64,000 nt of DNA from Castellaniella sp040276065 (GCF_040276065.1 NZ_JBELOI010000002.1:372001-436000), one strand, 5' to 3'. Counted from the stretch's first letter, positions 1 through 8,894 are shown. The notes: generated from the letters alone by a model not told the origin. Numbers and translations: made by a program.

Positions 1-608
1 TCCCGCATCAGGGCAAGGCGTTGCAATGGTTCACCGGCGACAGCGTGCTGGCCCTGCTGCCCATGCCCGATACGTCCGACGGCGCCCAGGTGTCCATGGT
101 CTGGTCGCTGCCCGAGGGCCGCGCACGCGAATTCCTGGCGCTGGATCCCCAGGCTGGTCAGTCCTTTCTTGCCGGCCAGGTGCTGGCCATCACCGGGGCA
201 CGTCTGGGCCGGGTGCGTCTGCGCGGCCGGCCTTTGGGGTTCTCGCTGAGCCTCGAGCGCACGGGGATGGTGGCGCCCGGCGTCGCCCTGGTGGGCGATG
301 CCGCCCATCGTGTGCATCCCTTGGCCGGGCAGGGCTTGAACCTCGGCCTGGGCGATGTGCGGGCCCTGATCGAGGTGCTGCGCGCGCGCGAGGCCTTCCG
401 CTCGGTGGGCGAGGCGCGGGTGCTTGCCCGTTACCGGCGCGCGCGCGCCGAGCCGGTCCTGGCGATGGGCCTGGTGACCGATGGCCTGCACCGCCTGTTC
501 GGCACCGAGTGCGCCCCGGTCGTCTGGGTGCGCAACGAGGGTATGCGCCTGGTCGATCGCGTCCCTTTCATCAAGCGCCAGTTGATCCGTGCGGCCGCTG
601 GCCGCTGA
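1..608 (+). CDS. UbiH/COQ6-family FAD-dependent monooxygenase, 3' part
   Basis: The gene is open from the first base of the window, so its N-terminal FAD-binding half is missing; about 200 C-terminal residues remain. They carry the second FAD motif of the UbiH/VisC/COQ6 hydroxylases (GVALVGDAAHRVHPLAGQG, near bases 280-335), where the Asp contacts the FAD ribityl chain and the HPLAGQGLN loop is family-specific. These enzymes hydroxylate the ubiquinone ring or related aromatics and work at the inner face of the membrane. The gene ends 38 bases before dsbC on the same strand, and the two may be co-transcribed. Which hydroxylase (UbiH, UbiI, UbiF or another) cannot be decided from this part. Confidence 0.85.
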   Translation, partial: PHQGKALQWFTGDSVLALLPMPDTSDGAQVSMVWSLPEGRAREFLALDPQAGQSFLAGQVLAITGARLGRVRLRGRPLGFSLSLERTGMVAPGVALVGDAAHRVHPLAGQGLNLGLGDVRALIEVLRAREAFRSVGEARVLARYRRARAEPVLAMGLVTDGLHRLFGTECAPVVWVRNEGMRLVDRVPFIKRQLIRAAAGR

Positions 609-646
609 TCCGCCGACATTCCACCGCTTTTCGTTCGAGGTTCATC

Positions 647-1444
647 ATGCGTTTTTCTGTCTTGCTGTCCGCGACCCTGCTGGCCGGCAGCCTTCCCGTC
701 TGGGCGCAATCGGCCGATCAGGTGATCGGCACCCGCACCACCCAGGAGGCGTCCCAGGGTGCCGGGGACAAGGTCTTGTCGACCGCGGCGCTCGAGCCGG
801 CCAAGGCGCAGGCGATCCGCCAGCATTTCGAGGCCCGCTTCCCGGGCATCCAGGTGACCCTGGTGCGCGCCTCGCCGCTCGCCGGGATCTATGAGGTCCA
901 GGTCGGGATGGATCTGTTGTATACGGATGCCAACGCCGATTACGTGCTGCAGGGCTCGCTGATCGATGCTCGGGCGCGCAAGGATCTGACGGCCGAGCGC
1001 GTCGAGGTGTTGCAGCAGGTGGCCTTCGACAGCCTGCCACTGGACAAGGCGATCAAGCAGGTCAAAGGGAACGGCTCGCGCCAGGTGGCGGTGTTCGAGG
1101 ATCCGAACTGCGGCTACTGCAAGCAACTGCACCGCACCCTGCGCGACGTGGATGACGTGACGGTTTATACCTTTCTGTTCCCGATTCTGGCGCCGGACTC
1201 GACGACCAAGTCGCGCGATATCTGGTGTGCCTCGGATCCGGCGCGCGCCTGGAAGGACTGGATGCTCGATGGCAAGGTGCCGGCCACCGCGCAGTGCGAC
1301 ACACCCATCCAGGAAACCCTGGCCTTGGGCCGCAAGCTCAATGTCCAGGGCACACCCGCGCTGTTCTTTGCCGACGGCACGCGGGTCAACGGCGCCTTGC
1401 CGCTCGACGCCCTCAAAAAGAAGCTCGACGCCCTGGGAAGTTGA
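647..1444 (+). CDS. dsbC: DsbC-type periplasmic thiol:disulfide isomerase
   Basis: The 265-residue protein begins with a signal peptide (MRFSVLLSATLLAG..., cleavage near residues 20-22), then the DsbC dimerisation domain and a thioredoxin fold. The active site is C155-G-Y-C158 in the context DPNCGYCKQ; the cis-proline loop reads QGTPALFF. A second cysteine pair (C194, C217) matches the structural disulfide of DsbC. It reshuffles wrong disulfides in the periplasm and is normally kept reduced by DsbD, which is not in this window. The frame is open far upstream, but only the ATG at 647 starts a proper signal peptide. It converges on the binding-protein gene at 1493. Confidence 0.93.
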   Translation: MRFSVLLSATLLAGSLPVWAQSADQVIGTRTTQEASQGAGDKVLSTAALEPAKAQAIRQHFEARFPGIQVTLVRASPLAGIYEVQVGMDLLYTDANADYVLQGSLIDARARKDLTAERVEVLQQVAFDSLPLDKAIKQVKGNGSRQVAVFEDPNCGYCKQLHRTLRDVDDVTVYTFLFPILAPDSTTKSRDIWCASDPARAWKDWMLDGKVPATAQCDTPIQETLALGRKLNVQGTPALFFADGTRVNGALPLDALKKKLDALGS

Positions 1445-1451
1445 GGCCGGG

Positions 1452-1474
1452 CGCCGCCTCGCATCCAGGCGGCG
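1452..1474. terminator. Hairpin between convergent dsbC and binding-protein genes
   Basis: CGCCGCCT (1452-1459) and AGGCGGCG (1467-1474) form an 8 bp GC stem with a 7-base loop in the 48-base gap between two converging genes. There is no clear T-run on either side, so it may be a weak bidirectional terminator or only a 3' end stabiliser. Confidence 0.35.
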
Positions 1475-1492
1475 TCCCGTCCGCGCACTCGC

Positions 1493-2641
1493 TTATTTGA
1501 GCAGTGTCCAGGCCCCGTTCTTGACTGTGATCAGTTCGCGGCCGCGCTCGTCGAACCCGCTATGGTCCTCGGGGCTCATGTTGTAGACGCCCTGCGTGGC
1601 CACCAGCTCGTGGGTCTGCTCCAGCGCGTCGCGCAGGGCGGCGCGGAACTCTGGCGTTCCCGGCTTAGCGGACTGGGCGGCGATCGGAAGAGCGTGCTGC
1701 AGCAGCAGGCCCGCATCATACACATTGGCGCCGAAGGTCGCGGGGCGCTCGCCATACAGGTCCTGATAGCGCTGGATATAGTCCTGGGCGATGGCCTTGG
1801 ACGGGTTGCTGTCGGGGACCTCGGGCAGCACCAGCATCAGGCTGGCGGCGAGGATGGTGCCCTCGGCGGCCTGGCCGCCCAGTTTCAGGAAGGCTGGCAG
1901 CGCGGCGCCGTGGGTCTGGTAGAACACGCCCTGGTAGCCCTGTTGTTTGAGCGTGGTCTGCGGCAGCGCGGCCGCCGCACCGGTGCCCGCGATCAGGATC
2001 GCGTCGGGTCGGGCGGCCAGCAATTTCAGGGCCTGGCCGGTGACCGAGCTATCCGAGCGCTGGTAGCGTTCGGAGGCGATCAGGTCTAGGTGATGCTGGG
2101 CGGCGAGCGCGCTGAAGACCCGGTGCCAGTCGTCGCCGTAGGCGTCGCCAAAGCCGATGAAGCCGACGGTCTTGATGCCGCGCCGGACCATGTCGCCGAC
2201 CAGGGCCGTGGCGATGATGTCGGTGTTCTGCGTGGTTTTGAACGCCCATTTCTTTTGGTCGGTCATGGGCAGGACGATGGAGGCCGCGCCCACGGGCGCG
2301 AGCATCGGTGTGCCGGACTCGGCGGCGAATTGCAGCACGCTCATCGAGTTGGGCGAGCCGGTCGGCCCGATCAGGGCGTCGACCTTGTCCTCGTTGATGA
2401 GTTTCTTGAAGGCCGTGACGGTTTGCGTCGGATCGCTGGCGTCGTCCAAGGCGATGTATTGGATGTCCAGGCCTCCCGCCTGGGTTGGCAGCAGCGGCAC
2501 GGTGTTCTTTTGGGGGATGCCGACCAGGGCCGTGGGCCCGGTGGCCGAGGCGACCACCCCGATCTTGACTTGGGCGAGCGCCGGCTGGATACCCAGGGCG
2601 CTCAGCAGGGCGAGGGCGATTGCAAGGTGTCGAATGGCCAC
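1493..2641 (-). CDS. LivK-type ABC transporter substrate-binding protein (orphan)
   Basis: This is a periplasmic binding protein of the branched-chain amino acid type (Peripla_BP_6), 382 residues. I place the start at the GTG at 2639-2641: it gives a clean signal peptide (AIRHLAIALALLSALG...ALAQ) and has a GGAGA Shine-Dalgarno sequence just upstream; the longer open frame reads through the upstream terminator. The mature protein starts VKIGVVASATGPTA, the usual first strand of the family. No permease or ATPase gene is adjacent, so it must either work with a transporter encoded elsewhere or act as a sensor-type binding protein. The ligand is unknown; family members also bind amides, aromatic acids and urea. 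Confidence 0.85.
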   Translation of the reverse strand: MAIRHLAIALALLSALGIQPALAQVKIGVVASATGPTALVGIPQKNTVPLLPTQAGGLDIQYIALDDASDPTQTVTAFKKLINEDKVDALIGPTGSPNSMSVLQFAAESGTPMLAPVGAASIVLPMTDQKKWAFKTTQNTDIIATALVGDMVRRGIKTVGFIGFGDAYGDDWHRVFSALAAQHHLDLIASERYQRSDSSVTGQALKLLAARPDAILIAGTGAAAALPQTTLKQQGYQGVFYQTHGAALPAFLKLGGQAAEGTILAASLMLVLPEVPDSNPSKAIAQDYIQRYQDLYGERPATFGANVYDAGLLLQHALPIAAQSAKPGTPEFRAALRDALEQTHELVATQGVYNMSPEDHSGFDERGRELITVKNGAWTLLK

Positions 2642-2660
2642 GGCGGTCTCCGGGGAAGAG

Positions 2661-2692
2661 GCGAAAAGAAACGGCCCGCAGGATGCGGGCCG
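2661..2692 (-). terminator. Rho-independent terminator after the chemoreceptor gene
   Basis: A perfect 9 bp stem (CGGCCCGCA at 2672-2680, TGCGGGCCG at 2684-2692, loop GGA) is followed on the minus strand by TTTCTTTTC. It lies 26 bases beyond the chemoreceptor stop codon and just before the start of the LivK-type gene, so it separates the two transcripts. Confidence 0.8.
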
Positions 2693-2717
2693 AAGTCCGA
2701 TCAAGGTTTGATTGTAA

Positions 2718-4457
2718 TCAGAATTCCGTCCATTCCTCAGCGGCCGGTGCCGGTGCGCGCAGCGCGGCGGGCGCCTGCTGCGGCTTGGCGGTCGCACCGC
2801 TCGATGCGGGGCGCCTGGGCGGGGGGCTGACGACTTTTTCGGGTGGCGACGGCAGGCGCGCGGGCGCGGCCTGCTCGGGAGCGTGCGCCTGCGCAGGCGC
2901 CGCGCCCGGCGCCTCGCCCTGCCCGCTCAGGCGAAAGGTCGCCACCAGCCGCGCCAGCGCATCGGCCTGCGCCTGCAGGCTGGCGGCCGCCGCCGCCGAC
3001 TGCTCGACCAGGCTGGCGTTCTGGCGCGTGACATCGTCCATCTGCGTGATCGCGGCATTGACCTCCTCGATGCCGGTGGTCTGCTCGCGGTTGGCCGCGC
3101 TGATCTCGCCCATGATGTCGGTGACGCGGTTGATGCCGGTGACCACCTCCTCCATGGTCTTGCCGGCTCGGGCCGCCTGCTCGTTGCCCGCGGCGGTGGC
3201 CGAGACCGAGGCGTCGATCAGCGCCTTGATCTCTTTGGCCGCCGAGGCGCTGCGCTGGGCCAGCGCGCGCACCTCGGAGGCGACCACCGCAAAGCCGCGG
3301 CCCTGCTCGCCGGCGCGCGCCGCCTCGACGGCCGCGTTCAGCGCCAGGATGTTGGTCTGAAAGGCAATGCTGTCGATCACCCCGATGATGTCGGCGACCT
3401 GCTGGGAGGTGGTGTTGATCTGGGCCATGGTCTGCACGACCTGGGCGACGACCGCGCCGCCCTCGGTGGCGATGTGCGAGGCGGAGCTGGCCAGGGTGTT
3501 GGCCTGCTGGGCGTTGTCGGCGTTCTGGCGCACGGTGGCGGTGAGCTCCTCCATGGTGGCGGCGGTCTGGGCCAGGGAGCTGGCCTGCTGCTCGGTGCGC
3601 GAGGACAGGTCCAGGTTGCCGGAGGTGATCTGGGCGGCGGCCGAGGCGATGGAGTTGGCCCCGCCGCGCACCTCGCCGACGGTGTCGTTGAGGCCGCGCA
3701 CCATGCTGCCCAGGGCGCGCTCGAGGCTGGCGACCTCGTCCTTGCCCTGGGGCTGGACGTGCTGGCCCAGGTCGCGCCGGGCCACGGCCTCGGCCACCGA
3801 TACGGCGTGGCGCAGGGGGTGGGTGATCGAGCGGGTGACGCGCCAGGCAAACAGCGGCCCCAGCAGCAGCGCCAGCAGCGTCGCCACCCCCAGAGTCGTC
3901 ATGCCAAGCTGATTGGCGTCCCGTGAACCGACGAACAACTCGTGGACGACCCTATTTTGGACAGTGCTGAGCTTGTCGATCTCGGCGATGTATTGCTGGG
4001 TGAGCCGGGGCATCTCTTTGTTGAAGAAGGTGTCCGCCTTGGCGTATTCCCCGTGGTCGAGGTCCTGAAAGGCCTCGGTCCGGCCCCCGACGTAGAGTTC
4101 CTGGGTCTTGAGGACTTGCTGGTAAAGAGCGACCGCCTCGGGTTGGCGGAGCATGGGCGCGAGCGCGTCGCGGATCATGGCGCCTTGCTCGTCGGAGGAC
4201 ACCAGGCCGGTTTTGAAGACGGCCAGTACATCGGGGTTGGTCAGGTTGGCGGCGGCCAGGGCCTGGTTGGCGTTGACCTCGACCTGACGAGCCCATTGCA
4301 GGATCAGCGCATTGGCCTTTTGACGCCCCTCCAGGTTCATGTTGGCGGTGTTGCCGTCCAACATGCGCCACAAGCCGATGCCGGACATCGCGACAAGCAA
4401 AATGATGATGAATCCGAAGCCCAGCGCGAGCCGGGTGCCGATCTTGATGTTCCTCAT
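2718..4457 (-). CDS. Methyl-accepting chemotaxis protein
   Basis: The 579-residue chemoreceptor has an N-terminal membrane helix (about residues 9-30), a periplasmic helical domain of the four-helix-bundle type, a second membrane helix near 185-207, a HAMP region and a long cytoplasmic signalling rod. The highly conserved hairpin tip is present (IAFQTNILALNAAVEAARAG, then QGRGFAVVASEVR). The C terminus ends EWTEF, an xWxxF pentapeptide that tethers the CheR/CheB adaptation enzymes in Tar/Tsr-type receptors, after a Pro/Ala-rich flexible linker. The ATG at 4457 is preferred over the one at 4496 because GAGGA lies just upstream. No che genes are nearby; the ligand is unknown. Confidence 0.93.
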   Translation of the reverse strand: MRNIKIGTRLALGFGFIIILLVAMSGIGLWRMLDGNTANMNLEGRQKANALILQWARQVEVNANQALAAANLTNPDVLAVFKTGLVSSDEQGAMIRDALAPMLRQPEAVALYQQVLKTQELYVGGRTEAFQDLDHGEYAKADTFFNKEMPRLTQQYIAEIDKLSTVQNRVVHELFVGSRDANQLGMTTLGVATLLALLLGPLFAWRVTRSITHPLRHAVSVAEAVARRDLGQHVQPQGKDEVASLERALGSMVRGLNDTVGEVRGGANSIASAAAQITSGNLDLSSRTEQQASSLAQTAATMEELTATVRQNADNAQQANTLASSASHIATEGGAVVAQVVQTMAQINTTSQQVADIIGVIDSIAFQTNILALNAAVEAARAGEQGRGFAVVASEVRALAQRSASAAKEIKALIDASVSATAAGNEQAARAGKTMEEVVTGINRVTDIMGEISAANREQTTGIEEVNAAITQMDDVTRQNASLVEQSAAAAASLQAQADALARLVATFRLSGQGEAPGAAPAQAHAPEQAAPARLPSPPEKVVSPPPRRPASSGATAKPQQAPAALRAPAPAAEEWTEF

Positions 4458-4589
4458 GTCGTCCTCATGGAGAGTAGGTCGAACTGTTGCCTCCACGGGT
4501 CAACGGCGCCCCGCCGTTTTTCTTTATGTTTCAAGGGCGAATATTTCTGAGAGCGCCTCTTGAGCGGGCGCCGCCTGTGACGGCTGGCC

Positions 4590-5345
4590 TCAGGCGGTGC
4601 GCCCGCCGTCGACCGGCAACTCGATGCCGGTCACCATCGAGGCGGCGTCCGAGGCCAGGTAGATCGCCGCGCCGGCGATGTCCTCGGGGGTGGACATGCG
4701 GCCCAGGGGGATCGTCTCGAGGAAGCGCTCGCGGTTCTCGGGGGTGTCCGGCATACCCATGAAGGCCGCGGTCAGCCCGGTGGCGCCCAGCACGGGCAGG
4801 ATGGCATTGACCCGGATCCGGTCGGGGCCCAGCTCCAGGGCCATCGACCGGGTCAGGGTATTGACGGCGCCCTTGGTGCCGTTGTACCAGGTCAGGCCGG
4901 GCCGCGGGCGGATCCCGGCTGTTGAGCTGATGTTGATGATGCAGCCTCCGGCGCCACGTGTGCGCAGGCGGGGCACGAGGGCGCGCGCGGTCAGGTAGAT
5001 CGACTTCACGTTCACGGCGTAGATCCGGTCGAACGTTTCCTCGTCCACCTCCAGCATGGGCTGGTTGCGGTGGGTGATCCCCGCGTTATTGACGAGGATG
5101 TCGGGCGTACCGAAGGAATGGACCGTATCCTCGATCATGCGCTCGACCTGGTCGGCCCGGCTGACATCGCAGAGCAGGGGCAGGGCCTGCTCTGCGAGTT
5201 CGTCGGCGATGCGCCGGATGCCATCCGGGCGCACATCGGCCAGCACGATGTGCGCGCCTTCGCGCGCGAAGGCGCGGGCGATGCCTTCGCCAAAGCCGCT
5301 GCCGGCCCCGGTGACGATTGCGATCTTTCCTTGCAACAGGTTCAT
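4590..5345 (-). CDS. Short-chain dehydrogenase/reductase (classical SDR)
   Basis: The 251-residue protein has the full classical SDR set: TGAGSGFG at residues 12-19 for NAD(P) binding, NNAG in the middle, a catalytic Ser in the ISSTAG strand, and the YxxxK pair in YNGTK. The C-terminal DGGRTA end is usual for the glucose-dehydrogenase/3-oxoacyl-ACP-reductase-like branch. D36-V37 after the second strand (LADVRPDG) suggests NAD(H) rather than NADP(H). AGGAG precedes the ATG. It lies 26 bases downstream of galE on the same strand and is probably in its transcript. The substrate cannot be told; an aldose or sugar-alcohol dehydrogenase is one possibility given the neighbour. Confidence 0.85.
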   Translation of the reverse strand: MNLLQGKIAIVTGAGSGFGEGIARAFAREGAHIVLADVRPDGIRRIADELAEQALPLLCDVSRADQVERMIEDTVHSFGTPDILVNNAGITHRNQPMLEVDEETFDRIYAVNVKSIYLTARALVPRLRTRGAGGCIINISSTAGIRPRPGLTWYNGTKGAVNTLTRSMALELGPDRIRVNAILPVLGATGLTAAFMGMPDTPENRERFLETIPLGRMSTPEDIAGAAIYLASDAASMVTGIELPVDGGRTA

Positions 5346-5371
5346 AGCGGCTCCTGGGGTTGTCGGGCGAC

Positions 5372-6394
5372 TCAGTCCGCCTCAGCATAGCCCGCCGGGT
5401 TGCCGGACTGCCAGCGCCAGGCGTCCTCCATCATCCGGTCCAGCCCGAGGGTGGCGCGCCAGCCGAGCTCACGCATGGCTTTGGCGGGATCCGACCAGCA
5501 CTGGGCCACGTCCCCAGGCCGGCGCGGCGCGATCGTGTAGGGCACGGGGCGCCCCGAGGCGCGTTCGAAGGCCTCGATGATCTGCAGCACCGAGTATCCC
5601 GTTCCGGTTCCCAGATTCCAGGCATGGATGCCCGGATGCGTCGATAAGAAGCCCAGCGCGGCCAGGTGGCCACGGGCCAGGTCGACCACATGGATATAGT
5701 CGCGCACCCCGGTGCCATCGATGGTCGGGTAATCGTCGCCGAAGACCGCGAGGCGCTCGAGCCGTCCGACGGCCACTTGGGTGATGTAGGGCAGCAGGTT
5801 GTTGGGGATGCCGTCGGGGTCCTCGCCGATCAGGCCGCTGGGATGGGCGCCGACCGGGTTGAAGTAGCGCAGCAGGGCGATCGACCAGCGTGGATCGGAG
5901 GCCACGAGATCGTTCAGCATGTCCTCGACCATCCGCTTGGACTGTCCGTAGGGATTGGTCGGGATACCGATCGGGCAGGTCTCGGGTATCGGCATGTCCG
6001 CGGGCGCGCCGTACACCGTGGCCGACGAGCTGAACGCCAGGCGACGGACGCCCGCGCGCGCCATCGCCTGGCACAGGGCGAGGCTGCCGCCGACGTTGTT
6101 GTCATAGTAGTCCAGAGGGTGGCGCACGCTCTCGCCCACGGCCTTGAGGCCGGCGAAGTGCACGACCGCCTCGACCGGGTGCTCGGCAAAGAGGCGGTCC
6201 AGCAGGCGGGCGTCGCGCACGTCGCCTTCGATCAGTTGGGGTTCGCGGCCGGTGATTTGCGCCACGCGCTGCAGGGATGCCCGCGAGCTGTTGGCCAGGT
6301 TGTCCAGGACGATGACCTCTTGGCCCGCCTCCAGCAGTTCGACGACAGTGTGTGAGCCGATGTAGCCGGCCCCGCCGGTGATGAGCAATGCCAT
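5372..6394 (-). CDS. galE: UDP-glucose 4-epimerase
   Basis: The 340-residue extended-SDR enzyme interconverts UDP-glucose and UDP-galactose for surface polysaccharide synthesis. It starts at the ATG at 6394 (MALLITGGAGYIGSH), where the GxxGxxG NAD-binding loop falls at its normal place; the longer frame upstream adds only unrelated sequence. The catalytic Ser/Thr strand (SSSATVYG) and the YxxxK pair (NPYGQSK) are present, and the substrate-binding region with NLGTGTGYSV is intact. Length fits GalE (about 338). No other Leloir-pathway or glycosyltransferase gene is adjacent. The SDR gene at 4590 follows on the same strand. Confidence 0.94.
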   Translation of the reverse strand: MALLITGGAGYIGSHTVVELLEAGQEVIVLDNLANSSRASLQRVAQITGREPQLIEGDVRDARLLDRLFAEHPVEAVVHFAGLKAVGESVRHPLDYYDNNVGGSLALCQAMARAGVRRLAFSSSATVYGAPADMPIPETCPIGIPTNPYGQSKRMVEDMLNDLVASDPRWSIALLRYFNPVGAHPSGLIGEDPDGIPNNLLPYITQVAVGRLERLAVFGDDYPTIDGTGVRDYIHVVDLARGHLAALGFLSTHPGIHAWNLGTGTGYSVLQIIEAFERASGRPVPYTIAPRRPGDVAQCWSDPAKAMRELGWRATLGLDRMMEDAWRWQSGNPAGYAEAD

Positions 6395-6477
6395 GGGAAC
6401 GTCACGTGAAAGGGGAAATCGCCATCCTAGCAGTTTGCGCCCTGGTGCGCGGCGGCGCCCCGGGCCCCCGCCTGTCG

Positions 6478-7509
6478 CTAGGCAATGCGGTTCAGTAGGC
6501 GTTCCCCCGACATGAGGTTGCGGACGTTGCTCCATTCCAGCCGGCGATTCGTCAAGATGTCGTCGTCGGTGAGCGAGCCGCCCGCCGTGTGCGGCGAGAG
6601 CGCGAGGTTTGCCGTCGCGTCCCCTGCCGCCAAGCGCAGCAAGAGATTATCGGGCAGCGTGGGTTCCCAGGACCAGCCGTCTGTTGCGACGCCGGAGAGC
6701 CTGCCTGCGCGGTAGGCCTCGGCGACCGCGAGCTCGTCCAGGGTGGAGCTCGCGCCCGCGGAAATCAGACAGGCCCCTGGTTTCATGCCCGCCAGGAAAT
6801 CGTGCCCGACGGGCGGCCCGTTATCGGCCATGTGCGGCAGCAGCAGGCAGAGGAAATCGCTGTCGGCCCGTATCCGTGCATGATCCGCGTAGTCCACGCC
6901 GTACAGCTCTTCGGCCTCTGGCGGCAAGGGCTTGCGCTTGTGGTATAGAACTTTGCAGCCAAATGGCTTGAGTCGCACGGCGAGCTCGCAGCCGACTTCG
7001 CCAAACCCCATGATGCCCACCGTGCAGTCCGCGAGGCGTTTGATATCCCGCCGTCCGGTCCAGTTGATGGCAAAGTAGTTGGCGTCGCATCGGCGGGGCG
7101 GCAGGTCGTACTCGCCGGGATGCAGCAAGGTGGACTCACAGTCCCTGAACCGCTTGGCCAGTGCCAGGATCTGCATCATCATGTGTTCGGCCACCATCGC
7201 GCAATTGCGCAAGGGCCAGTTGCAGACGGGGATGCCCGCCGCCCGCGCGGCCGGCAGGTCGATGTCCTGGGTCATGCGACCCAGGCGCTGGATAAGCTTC
7301 AGCCGCTTGGCGCCGTTGATGGCATCCGCGTGGACGGCACCCAGCCGTTCGGTGACCAGGACGTCGATGTCGGGCAGTCGCCTGGCCAGTTCGCCGGGCG
7401 TCGGGCGGACGCAGATCTCGACATGGGCCCCGGCCGGCGCGGTATCCAGCGCGGTCTTCTGGTGCCTGGCTTCGCGCGCCGTGGTGAACAGGACTTTGAG
7501 TGGCGTCAT
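6478..7509 (-). CDS. D-isomer 2-hydroxyacid dehydrogenase homologue with altered active site
   Basis: This 343-residue protein has the fold of the D-2-hydroxyacid dehydrogenases: an N-terminal catalytic domain and a Rossmann domain with GFGEVG (168-173). Two active-site residues are where expected (E282 in WEP, H307 in SPHTAGG). The third is not: the segment that normally reads N-x-x-R-G is SAGAS here, so the substrate-carboxylate-binding Arg is Ala (A253). Either the substrate lacks a carboxylate next to the hydroxyl, or the protein is not a classical dehydrogenase. It is the last gene of the catabolic island; its ATG overlaps the stop of the CodA-like gene by four bases (ATGA), so the two are translationally coupled. 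Confidence 0.8.
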   Translation of the reverse strand: MTPLKVLFTTAREARHQKTALDTAPAGAHVEICVRPTPGELARRLPDIDVLVTERLGAVHADAINGAKRLKLIQRLGRMTQDIDLPAARAAGIPVCNWPLRNCAMVAEHMMMQILALAKRFRDCESTLLHPGEYDLPPRRCDANYFAINWTGRRDIKRLADCTVGIMGFGEVGCELAVRLKPFGCKVLYHKRKPLPPEAEELYGVDYADHARIRADSDFLCLLLPHMADNGPPVGHDFLAGMKPGACLISAGASSTLDELAVAEAYRAGRLSGVATDGWSWEPTLPDNLLLRLAAGDATANLALSPHTAGGSLTDDDILTNRRLEWSNVRNLMSGERLLNRIA

Positions 7510-8894
7510 GACATGTTTCCGGGAGACGGGGCTTGCAGAATGTCGTCCAGTTCCTCATAGGCGGGCAGCGGCTCCGTCACGAGGTGGCCGCGATCCAGGA
7601 CGATGCGGTCCGATTGCGGCCTGGACAGCATTTCGTTCAGCGAGCGGGCATTGAAAATCACCAGCCGCGCGGCGGCACCGGGTCTCAGCACCCCCTGCTC
7701 GAGGCCCATCAGTTGCGCCGCATTGCGCCCGGCGAGGCTCGGCATGTCGGCGATGGGGTGGTCAAGGTGCAGGATGCGCACGGCCTGGCGCAGGGTGTCC
7801 AGCATGTCGTTGTCGCCGTATGGGAAGAAAGGGTCGCGCACATTGTCGCCGCCCACGGCGACGGTCAGCCCCGCAGCCTGCATCTCGCGCACCAGCGTGA
7901 CGCCCCGCCACCTCGGGGTGATGCCGGGGCGGCGGTCTTGCAGATACAGGTTGGCCGTCGGCAGGGTGACGATGCCCACCCCGGCGGTCGCGCACAGCTC
8001 TAGAGTCCGCTGTACCTGGGACGGGGCTTGCATGGCGAGGCTGCAGCAGTGCCCGCAGACGACGCGCCCCGGGAATCCGGTGCGCAGCACGGCGCGCGCG
8101 ACATGCTCGAGCATGCGCGAGGCGGGATTGGCGGTTTCGTCGACATGGAGGTCGACATCCAGCCCACGGCGCGCGGCCTTGTCGAATAGCCGGTCGAGGA
8201 ACGGGTCGATGCCGGCAGGCATCTCGGTGTCATGGTCGGGCAGGCGCAGGAAGGTGCCCACAATGCCGCCCGCGGCGGCGACGAGATCGAGCAGCCGGTC
8301 GCCGAAGGGCGTGTCGTAAACCTCTGCCACCGCCAGGGCAACGGCTTGCAGGGTGATACGCTCGCGCCATTTCCCTCGTACGGTCTGAAAGACTTCCCAG
8401 GTTGCCTCGGCTTGCCCCTCGTGTGAGTCCAGGTGGGTCCGGATGGCGGAGGACCCGTGATGCACCGCGCAACGCAGGGCGAATTCCATGCGCCGCTCGA
8501 TGTCCGCCTGGGTCCAGTGACGCTGCCGGTCGGCCATGGAGCCCTCGCGCGCACCGGCAAAGCTGCCATCCGCATTCCCCGCTCGCGGAATGATTTGGGT
8601 CTTGTCGAGATGGGCGTGGCAGTCGAGGAACATGGGCCAGACCTGGCGTCCGGCCAGATCGACCTGGGCGATGCCGCCCTCGTCCACGGACGCGTGGGTT
8701 TGCCCGGACGGTCCGATCGCAGTCAGCGTGCCGTCTTCCACTCGAATGTCGAGCAGGGTCGTGCCGTCCTCGTCGCGGCCGTCCGGCATCCGCGTGAAGG
8801 CTTCCGGCGTGGTCAGGCACAACGGGACCCGCGCACGCCTCAGGAGGATCCGCCGCGCGGACGGGATGTCTGGATAGCTCGAGACGGGACGCAT
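7506..8894 (-). CDS. CodA-like amidohydrolase (cytosine deaminase family)
   Basis: The 462-residue protein aligns through its length with cytosine deaminase CodA. The metal site is there: H93-x-H95 (DCHAHLDKT), H250 with E253 (HVDET), H282 (GHCCS) and D350. The residue after D350 is Asn (GGDNVRDPFFPYG), whereas E. coli CodA has Asp (D314), which contacts the pyrimidine; this argues for a different substrate. I start at the ATG at 8894, which has GAGG upstream and follows the previous gene by seven bases. Related enzymes deaminate cytosine, isoxanthopterin or N-alkyl-ammelides. Cytoplasmic, no signal peptide. Part of the 6478-13173 operon. Confidence 0.85.
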   Translation of the reverse strand: MRPVSSYPDIPSARRILLRRARVPLCLTTPEAFTRMPDGRDEDGTTLLDIRVEDGTLTAIGPSGQTHASVDEGGIAQVDLAGRQVWPMFLDCHAHLDKTQIIPRAGNADGSFAGAREGSMADRQRHWTQADIERRMEFALRCAVHHGSSAIRTHLDSHEGQAEATWEVFQTVRGKWRERITLQAVALAVAEVYDTPFGDRLLDLVAAAGGIVGTFLRLPDHDTEMPAGIDPFLDRLFDKAARRGLDVDLHVDETANPASRMLEHVARAVLRTGFPGRVVCGHCCSLAMQAPSQVQRTLELCATAGVGIVTLPTANLYLQDRRPGITPRWRGVTLVREMQAAGLTVAVGGDNVRDPFFPYGDNDMLDTLRQAVRILHLDHPIADMPSLAGRNAAQLMGLEQGVLRPGAAARLVIFNARSLNEMLSRPQSDRIVLDRGHLVTEPLPAYEELDDILQAPSPGNMS

